A stretch of 20,446 bases of DNA from positions 1 through 20,446 of the forward strand of contig JBKEBM010000081.1 of assembly GCA_047973165.1 (NCBI GenBank), given 5' to 3'. The stretch is from JBKEAD01 sp047973165. GTDB taxonomy: Bacteria > Verrucomicrobiota > Verrucomicrobiia > Chthoniobacterales > JBKEAD01. Under the pieces are notes generated by a model that saw only the letters and a program-made list of their open reading frames with translations, was not told the DNA's origin and made no database searches. Positions 15,666 to 20,446 of this stretch are shown here, piece by piece. Position 1 is the first letter of the stretch. Each line of letters opens with the position of its first letter. A program made the position numbers and the translations under genes.

Positions 15666-18600
15666 TCGCACGACTTATTTCCTGGTGTATTAAAAATCGC
15701 GTGATGGTGCTCCTGATGTGCACTGTGCTGCTCGTGGTCGGTATTTACTCCGCACGAAATATCACCGTCGATGCCATTCCGGATATCTCCGATGTGCAGG
15801 TCATCATCCGCACGGATTACTCAGGGCAGGCTCCGCAGATCATCGAGGACCAGGTGACTTATCCACTTACGACATCGATGCTCTCGGTGCCTTTCGCAAA
15901 GGCTGTGCGAGGCTACAGCATGTTCGGGACGAGTTTTGTTTATATTATTTTTGAAGATGGCACCGATATGTATTGGGCACGGAGCCGTGTACTGGAGCAG
16001 TTAAATTCCATTCAGTCCCGCTTGCCCGACGGAGTGACTCCACAGCTCGGACCCGACGCCACGGGAGTTGGCTGGATTTACGAATACGTCTTGCTGACCG
16101 GTCCGTATTGCAAAGAACATCCCGACGGGCTTTGGCGTGATGCCGCGAGCGATACCTATTACGCCAAAATTGACGACGCACCAAAGGAGCTTCATAAGAA
16201 ACTTTTGCGGCAACGAATTTTTCCGGATCGAACGACTTGTCCGCTTGACGGTTCACCGCTGGAGCAATCTAAAATCAACCTCGCCGGACTGCGAAGTCTG
16301 CAGGATTGGTATTTACGCTACGAGCTTGCGGCTCTGCCCGGAGTCAGCGAAGTGGCCTCTGCGGGCGGTTTTGTAAAACAATACCAGGTCGTCGTGGATC
16401 CGATAAAATTGCAAGCCTACAAAATAAGCCTTCGCAAACTTCGCACAGCAATCGAACGTTCAAACTCCGATGTCGGGGGGCGAACTATCGAACAAAGTGA
16501 AACCGAATACATGGTTCGCGGAATCGGTTATCTGGGTTCCATCACCGACGAGGAACGCGCCGAAGCTGAAAAGGAAGGCATCCGCATCGAAGATTACCGC
16601 ACGCAAAAAGCCCTTCGCGATCTGGAAAAAATCGCTTTGGACGTGAATGAAAATGGCACGCCGATTTATCTTTCTGATGTGGCCGAAGTGCGAGTCGGCC
16701 CGGACATTCGTCGAGGAATTACAGAATGGAATGGCGAGGGCGAAACCGTTGCCGGCATCATCGTTATGCGTTTCGGAGAAAATGCAAAGGTCACGATTGA
16801 TAAAGTAAAAAAACGCCTGGCCGAGCTTTCCGAGGGACTCCCTGCGGGTGTCGCTGTCGAAGTCGCGTATGACCGTTCGGACCTGATCGACCGTGCTCTC
16901 GACACCTTGCAAAGCACTCTCACCGAAGAAATTCTCATCGTCGCATTTATCTGTCTGATCTTTTTGCTGCATGCCCGAAGTGCTTTGGTTGCGGCGTGTG
17001 TGCTTCCTCTCGGTGTGCTCGCGACGCTCACAATCATGTATATTTTCGGAATCAATGCGAACATCATGTCGCTTGGCGGCATCGCAATTTCCATTGGCGT
17101 AATGGTCGATAGTGCGATCATCATGGTAGAAAATGCTCACCAGCGACTGGAGCGTGAGCGACGCCGAGGAGGGCAACGAAACCAGACCGCGATCATCGCA
17201 GAGGCCGCAAAAGAGGTCGGGCCGAGTTTATTTTTTGCCCTGCTGGTAATCGTCGTGAGCTTCCTGCCCATCTTTGTGCTCACTGCAGAATCGGGACGTC
17301 TTTTTAAACCACTGGCTTTGACTAAAACGCTCGCCATGGGGTCGGCGGCCTTACTCGCCATCACGGTAATCCCTGTTTTGATGAGTTTTCTCATCCGTGA
17401 TCGTCTCCTCCCGCAAACATGGCAACGCCGTAAAACATGGGCTTTTTATATCGGAGTTGTTTTCCTGCCCGCATTGCTTATTGGTTTTTTGCCATCGTTC
17501 GCCAGCTTCGAACAATACGAATTTTACGAACAAAACCGTTGGCTTTTCGCCGGAGCATGGATGCTTTTTTCAGCATTTATTTTTCTGCCGCAGCGAACTC
17601 TGAGTGAGGAAAAAAATCCGATCAATCGTCTTTTGAAATCGTTTTATAATCCCATTTTTTCTTTGGTGATGCGCTTCAAATGGCTGACTTTGTTGCTTGC
17701 TGTGTTGCTTTTTGCTTCGACCTGGATTCCTTTCAGTCGCCTCGGCAGCGAATTTATGCCGCCGCTCGATGAGGGGGATATCCTCTACATGCCAACGACA
17801 GACCCGGGGATCGGGATTGGAAAAGTGCGTGATCTTTTGCAACAAACCGATCGGATTTTAAAACAATTTCCGGAGGTTCAATCGGTCTTTGGAAAAGCAG
17901 GTCGGGCCGAGTCAGCGACCGATCCGGCCCCCATTTCCATGTTGGAAACAACGGTGCAGCTTTATCGTGATAAAACGAAATGGCGAAGCGTTCGCATTCA
18001 ACGATTTTATGACGACTGGCCGGCAATTCTGAAATGGCTGCCGAATAAAATTTTTGCACAGACACGGCCAATCACCATCGATGAAATCGTCTATGGCTAC
18101 GAGATCACAGACGGAAAAGATGACCGGGGCCGCCCGCGCACACTTCGTATTCCGGGTATGAATGATGCGTTGCAAATCCCCGGGCTGACGAATGCCTGGA
18201 CGATGCCGATTCGTACCCGTATCGACATGCTGGCTACGGGAATCCGCACGCCAGTCGGCATCAAATTTATGGGGAGCAATCTCAAAACACTGGCTGAACT
18301 TTCCAATGAAACAGCAAATATCTTGAGAGCGGATCCTCTCACCGCGCCTTTTACAGTGAGTGCTTTTCCCGAGAAAAGTGTGGGCGGAAATTATTTTGAT
18401 ATTCAAATCGACCGCGATGCGATTGCGCGATACGGACTGCTGGTTTCCGATGTACAGGATGTTATCACGACGGCTCTTGGCGGTTTAAACATTAGTTCTA
18501 CGGTCGAAGGGCTCGAACGCTATCCTGTAAATTTGCGCTACTCCGCTGAGCTGCGCGATAGCATTGATGCGATTCAGCAGACCTTGATTTCTGCGCCTGA

Positions 18601-19363
18601 GGGTTCGCAGATTCCGCTGGCGCAACTTGCTACGATCCAAATTCGCAAGGGACCGCCAATGATAAAAAGCGAGAATGCACGAGTCACAAGCTGGGTTTTT
18701 GTTGATATCAAAGACATAGATATCGGCACCTACGTGAAGCGGGCACAGGAGGTCGTGGGACGCGAGATTTCTCTGCCGCCCGGCACGAGTGTCGTCTGGT
18801 CCGGGCAATACGAATATATGCAGGCCGCCGCGAAGCGTTTGAGCCTGGCGATTCCGCTGGCGCTTTTTGCTATCGTCGTTTTGCTTTATCTTTCGACGCG
18901 GAGTTGGATTCGCGTTTTTATTATTCTCCTTGCGGTTCCTTTTTCGCTGATTGGGGCGATTTGGTTTTTGTATTGGATGGATTACGAACTTTCGTTGGCC
19001 GTGTGGGTTGGGATTATCGCACTGGCCGGACTGGATGCGGAGACCGGTGCCGTCATGCTGCTTTACCTCGACAATAGTTATGATCGATTTAAGGCCGATG
19101 GAAAAATGCGTACGACGAATGACCTGTGGACGGCAGTTCACGACGGAGCGGTGCAGCGTATTCGGCCAAAAACGATGACGGTTATATCCACCTTCAGCGG
19201 TTTATTACCCATTCTTTGGGCGACAGGCGCAGGAGCGGATACAATGCGCCGGCTTGCTGTGCCGATGATAGGCGGTCTCGGGACCAGCTTCATCCTGGAG
19301 CTGCTGATCTACCCGATCCTTTTTTACCTGATCAAAAGAAGAAGTGTGAAAGTGGAGGGTTAA
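15662..19363 (+). CDS. cusA: CusA/CzcA-type heavy-metal efflux RND permease with extra insertions
   Basis: A 1233-residue proton-driven pump of the HME-RND family in the inner membrane. Its start overlaps the cusB stop. The proton-relay residues are present: D483 (MVDSAIIMVEN), E1127 (DAETGAVML) and K1170 (IRPKTM). Substrate-path methionines corresponding to E. coli CusA M573, M623 and M672 appear as M710 (YMPTTDPG), M760 (ISMLETT) and M856 (RIDMLATG); the 50-residue gap of the first two is exactly kept. This favours Cu(I)/Ag(I). It is 186 residues longer than the 1047 of E. coli CusA. I place insertions at about 148-204 (with C150, H153 and C193), about 293-320 (charged helix), about 592-645 (two extra apparent membrane segments) and about 800-847. 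The second half is otherwise canonical. Confidence 0.93.
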   Translation: MIARLISWCIKNRVMVLLMCTVLLVVGIYSARNITVDAIPDISDVQVIIRTDYSGQAPQIIEDQVTYPLTTSMLSVPFAKAVRGYSMFGTSFVYIIFEDGTDMYWARSRVLEQLNSIQSRLPDGVTPQLGPDATGVGWIYEYVLLTGPYCKEHPDGLWRDAASDTYYAKIDDAPKELHKKLLRQRIFPDRTTCPLDGSPLEQSKINLAGLRSLQDWYLRYELAALPGVSEVASAGGFVKQYQVVVDPIKLQAYKISLRKLRTAIERSNSDVGGRTIEQSETEYMVRGIGYLGSITDEERAEAEKEGIRIEDYRTQKALRDLEKIALDVNENGTPIYLSDVAEVRVGPDIRRGITEWNGEGETVAGIIVMRFGENAKVTIDKVKKRLAELSEGLPAGVAVEVAYDRSDLIDRALDTLQSTLTEEILIVAFICLIFLLHARSALVAACVLPLGVLATLTIMYIFGINANIMSLGGIAISIGVMVDSAIIMVENAHQRLERERRRGGQRNQTAIIAEAAKEVGPSLFFALLVIVVSFLPIFVLTAESGRLFKPLALTKTLAMGSAALLAITVIPVLMSFLIRDRLLPQTWQRRKTWAFYIGVVFLPALLIGFLPSFASFEQYEFYEQNRWLFAGAWMLFSAFIFLPQRTLSEEKNPINRLLKSFYNPIFSLVMRFKWLTLLLAVLLFASTWIPFSRLGSEFMPPLDEGDILYMPTTDPGIGIGKVRDLLQQTDRILKQFPEVQSVFGKAGRAESATDPAPISMLETTVQLYRDKTKWRSVRIQRFYDDWPAILKWLPNKIFAQTRPITIDEIVYGYEITDGKDDRGRPRTLRIPGMNDALQIPGLTNAWTMPIRTRIDMLATGIRTPVGIKFMGSNLKTLAELSNETANILRADPLTAPFTVSAFPEKSVGGNYFDIQIDRDAIARYGLLVSDVQDVITTALGGLNISSTVEGLERYPVNLRYSAELRDSIDAIQQTLISAPEGSQIPLAQLATIQIRKGPPMIKSENARVTSWVFVDIKDIDIGTYVKRAQEVVGREISLPPGTSVVWSGQYEYMQAAAKRLSLAIPLALFAIVVLLYLSTRSWIRVFIILLAVPFSLIGAIWFLYWMDYELSLAVWVGIIALAGLDAETGAVMLLYLDNSYDRFKADGKMRTTNDLWTAVHDGAVQRIRPKTMTVISTFSGLLPILWATGAGADTMRRLAVPMIGGLGTSFILELLIYPILFYLIKRRSVKVEG

Positions 19364-19396
19364 AAACTCCTGGGGCTGCGGAGCGGAACACCAGAG
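19362..19396 (-). terminator. Possible terminator of the MarC gene
   Basis: CTCcTGG (19367-19373) and CCAGAG (19391-19396) pair with one bulge, with a small inner GCT/AGC stem. On the minus strand the hairpin is followed by five Ts (plus-strand A run 19362-19366). It lies directly after the MarC stop codon and overlaps the cusA stop. Weak stem, so tentative. Confidence 0.35.
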
Positions 19397-19399
19397 ACC

Positions 19400-20047
19400 C
19401 TAATGCTTTGGCAAAATCGTATCCAGCCAGTCTCCCGTGCCGGTGAGGGTGAGTTGCACTCCAATGGCCAGGAGAAGAAAGGCCATGATTTTTGTCATTG
19501 CATTGGCTCCGTTCACTCCCAGGAAACGCAGGATGAAATCGGCCTGTCGCAGAACGATCCAGCAGGTTCCGCAAACCGCAGCAATGCCAATAATCGCCCC
19601 AATCATCGATGGAGACATGAAATCGTGATGCAGCGCACTCAAACTAATCGTCACCGCCAGGCTTCCCGGCCCTGCAAGTAAAGGCATCGCCAGCGGCGAA
19701 AAAGAAATATCTTCTTTTTCCTGTGCCTCACTTTCCTCCGCAGCATTATGCGTGTCTTCTTTTTTCGGAGACAATAGCTGCATACCGATTTTGGCGACAA
19801 TCAGGCCACCTACAATTCGAATAGCCTCCATGCTCACTCCAAAAAATTCCAGGATGGCATTCCCGATAAAGTAAAAACTGACCAGGATTGCGAGCATATA
19901 CAGACTTCCCTTCAGAGCCTGCACATGCCTTAAACCTACCTTTTCTCCGCTTGTAATCGAAAGAAAAATAGCGGCATTCCCAAGCGGGTTGCAAATTGGA
20001 AACAAAGCCGCATAGGTAAAAGCAAAGGACTGGAGTATCTCCTGCAT
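19400..20047 (-). CDS. MarC-family integral membrane protein
   Basis: A 215-residue inner-membrane protein with six predicted hydrophobic segments. The family signature NPLGNAAIFLSIT sits at residues 20-32 in the first half. A matching segment, AMPLLAGPGSLAVTISLS, opens the second half, reflecting the inverted two-fold repeat of this family. Between halves lies an acidic, charged loop (SPKKEDTHNAAEESEAQEKED). C-terminal INxxTKxMAFLLxAIGVQ-like sequence (GANAMTKIMAFLLLAIGVQ) is also typical. The biochemical function is unsettled: the family was once linked to multiple antibiotic resistance, a role since doubted, and some members are proposed transporters. It converges with the metal-efflux operon and is probably independent of it. 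Confidence 0.9.
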   Translation of the reverse strand: MQEILQSFAFTYAALFPICNPLGNAAIFLSITSGEKVGLRHVQALKGSLYMLAILVSFYFIGNAILEFFGVSMEAIRIVGGLIVAKIGMQLLSPKKEDTHNAAEESEAQEKEDISFSPLAMPLLAGPGSLAVTISLSALHHDFMSPSMIGAIIGIAAVCGTCWIVLRQADFILRFLGVNGANAMTKIMAFLLLAIGVQLTLTGTGDWLDTILPKH

Positions 20048-20187
20048 AGCCTGCGAATATAGATCGGGAACCCATTCCGGCCATAATTAAATGAGTTTTT
20101 CTCTGAAAAATTTGCTGTCAGTCAAAAATTTTCCCTGCCTTCCTGCTTTCCCTGTTTAAAAAAATTCACAGCGAAACAAATAAAGAA

Positions 20188-20216
20188 TTGTCGAAGAGAA
20201 AATTCTGAGGTATCCA
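20188..20216 (+). promoter_or_regulatory. Tentative promoter of tRNA-Pro
   Basis: TTGTCG (20188-20193) and TATCCA (20211-20216) are separated by 17 bp, with a start expected about 10 bp before the tRNA. Both boxes are imperfect (4 of 6 and 3 of 6). The position, more than the sequence, supports the call. Confidence 0.25.
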
Positions 20217-20233
20217 CGGTTTCTTCATTGCTA

Positions 20234-20307
20234 CGGGGCGTAGCTTAGCTTGGTAGAGCGCCTGGTTTGGGACCAGGAGGTCGCAGGTTCAAATCCTGTC
20301 GCCCCGA
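20234..20307 (+). tRNA. tRNA-Pro (anticodon UGG)
   Basis: A complete 74-base cloverleaf. The acceptor stem CGGGGCG/CGCCCCG has discriminator A. The D-arm reads GCTTAGCTTGGTAGAGC. The anticodon stem CCTGG/CCAGG closes the 7-base loop TTTGGGA, giving anticodon TGG. The T-arm reads GCAGG-TTCAAAT-CCTGT. The 3' CCA is not encoded (ATTT follows). It decodes CCA and, by wobble, other proline codons. Confidence 0.95.
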
Positions 20308-20319
20308 TTTTATGCGGAC

Positions 20320-20337
20320 CGAACACAGTGGTGTTCG
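20320..20337 (+). terminator. Hairpin terminator after tRNA-Pro
   Basis: CGAACAC (20320-20326) and GTGTTCG (20331-20337) form a perfect 7-bp stem with a 4-base loop, followed by ATTTATTCTTT. It is 12 bp past the tRNA and just before the converging minus-strand stop codon, so it may serve both strands. Confidence 0.55.
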
Positions 20338-20339
20338 AT

Positions 20340-20446
20340 TTATTCTTTCAGGCGGGCCTCAATTTTTTTCAGAGACTCTGCGTTTTCTCTCGTTAAAACA
20401 AGAGCCGTAACGAGTTCCTGCGGATTCTTATAACGACTGTCAAGAG
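20340..20446 (-). CDS. C-terminal end of an unidentified protein (partial, runs off the window)
   Basis: The minus-strand frame open from the window edge ends at TAA (20342-20340) and gives 34 residues: LDSRYKNPQELVTALVLTRE followed by NAESLKKIEARLKE. It is hydrophilic, helical and Lys/Glu-rich, looks like real coding sequence, and the stop sits right beside the tRNA-Pro terminator. The other two minus frames hit stops almost at once. No family can be recognised from so little; the protein starts outside the window. Confidence 0.5.
   Translation of the reverse strand, partial: LDSRYKNPQELVTALVLTRENAESLKKIEARLKE

Noticed and set aside
16460..17176. Minus-strand open frames inside cusA (238 codons here, 218 at 18485-19141)
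   Set aside because: Antisense to conserved RND regions with no family features; the plus-strand pump fully explains the sequence.
1..20446. CRISPR arrays, insertion sequences, prophage genes or rRNA
   Set aside because: No regularly spaced repeats, transposase or integrase domains, terminal inverted repeats, phage structural genes or rRNA segments were seen.

Overview
The window most likely comes from a Verrucomicrobiota chromosome, probably class Opitutia (Puniceicoccales/Opitutales-like). This is an inference from the gene content: a PEP-CTERM exported protein, a lone prepilin-type protein with a C-terminal 'DG' motif, a GntR/LacI-type hybrid regulator facing a large lipoprotein glycoside hydrolase, and a CusB that carries both a heavy-metal-binding domain and a DUF3347 tail. 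Almost no gene start here has a recognisable Shine-Dalgarno sequence.

Positions 1-2600: a prepilin-like protein behind a good sigma70-type promoter, then about 300 bp of non-coding DNA. Next, on the minus strand, lies a decayed toxin-antitoxin pair (DUF433-like antitoxin fragment plus DUF5615/PIN-like toxin). The toxin has lost its start codon and has an in-frame stop. A clear intrinsic terminator separates this remnant from a minus-strand PEP-CTERM protein gene.

Positions 2601-8416: a carbohydrate locus. A GntR-type winged-helix plus LacI-type sensor regulator (minus) is divergent from a two-gene unit (plus). The first gene encodes a small exported protein made of two tandem copies of one beta-rich module. 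The second encodes a 1140-residue lipoprotein with beta-sandwich modules, a TIM-barrel glycoside-hydrolase-like domain and a beta-galactosidase-trimerisation-like domain. The intergenic region has an A+T-rich near-repeat (TTTTACRTATATTT, two copies) and three TGTTATA copies around a candidate promoter.

Positions 8501-11745, minus strand: a LuxE-like acyl-AMP-forming enzyme downstream of a 2-keto-3-deoxygluconate kinase (probable operon), and a conserved protein of unknown function often labelled '3-methyladenine DNA glycosylase'.

Positions 11876-19363, plus strand: a heavy-metal (Cu/Ag-type) RND efflux operon. It holds a small Cys-rich exported protein, a TolC-like outer-membrane channel (CusC), a periplasmic adaptor (CusB) and an unusually long inner-membrane pump (CusA, 1233 residues). 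The pump keeps all three substrate-path methionines and the proton-relay residues but carries about four insertions. Together the three Cus proteins would form an envelope-spanning pump, with the CusB metal-binding ends and the Cys-rich protein as possible metal handlers.

Positions 19400-20446: a MarC-family membrane protein (minus), a tRNA-Pro(UGG) (plus) with a hairpin behind it, and the C-terminal end of an unidentified minus-strand gene that runs off the window.
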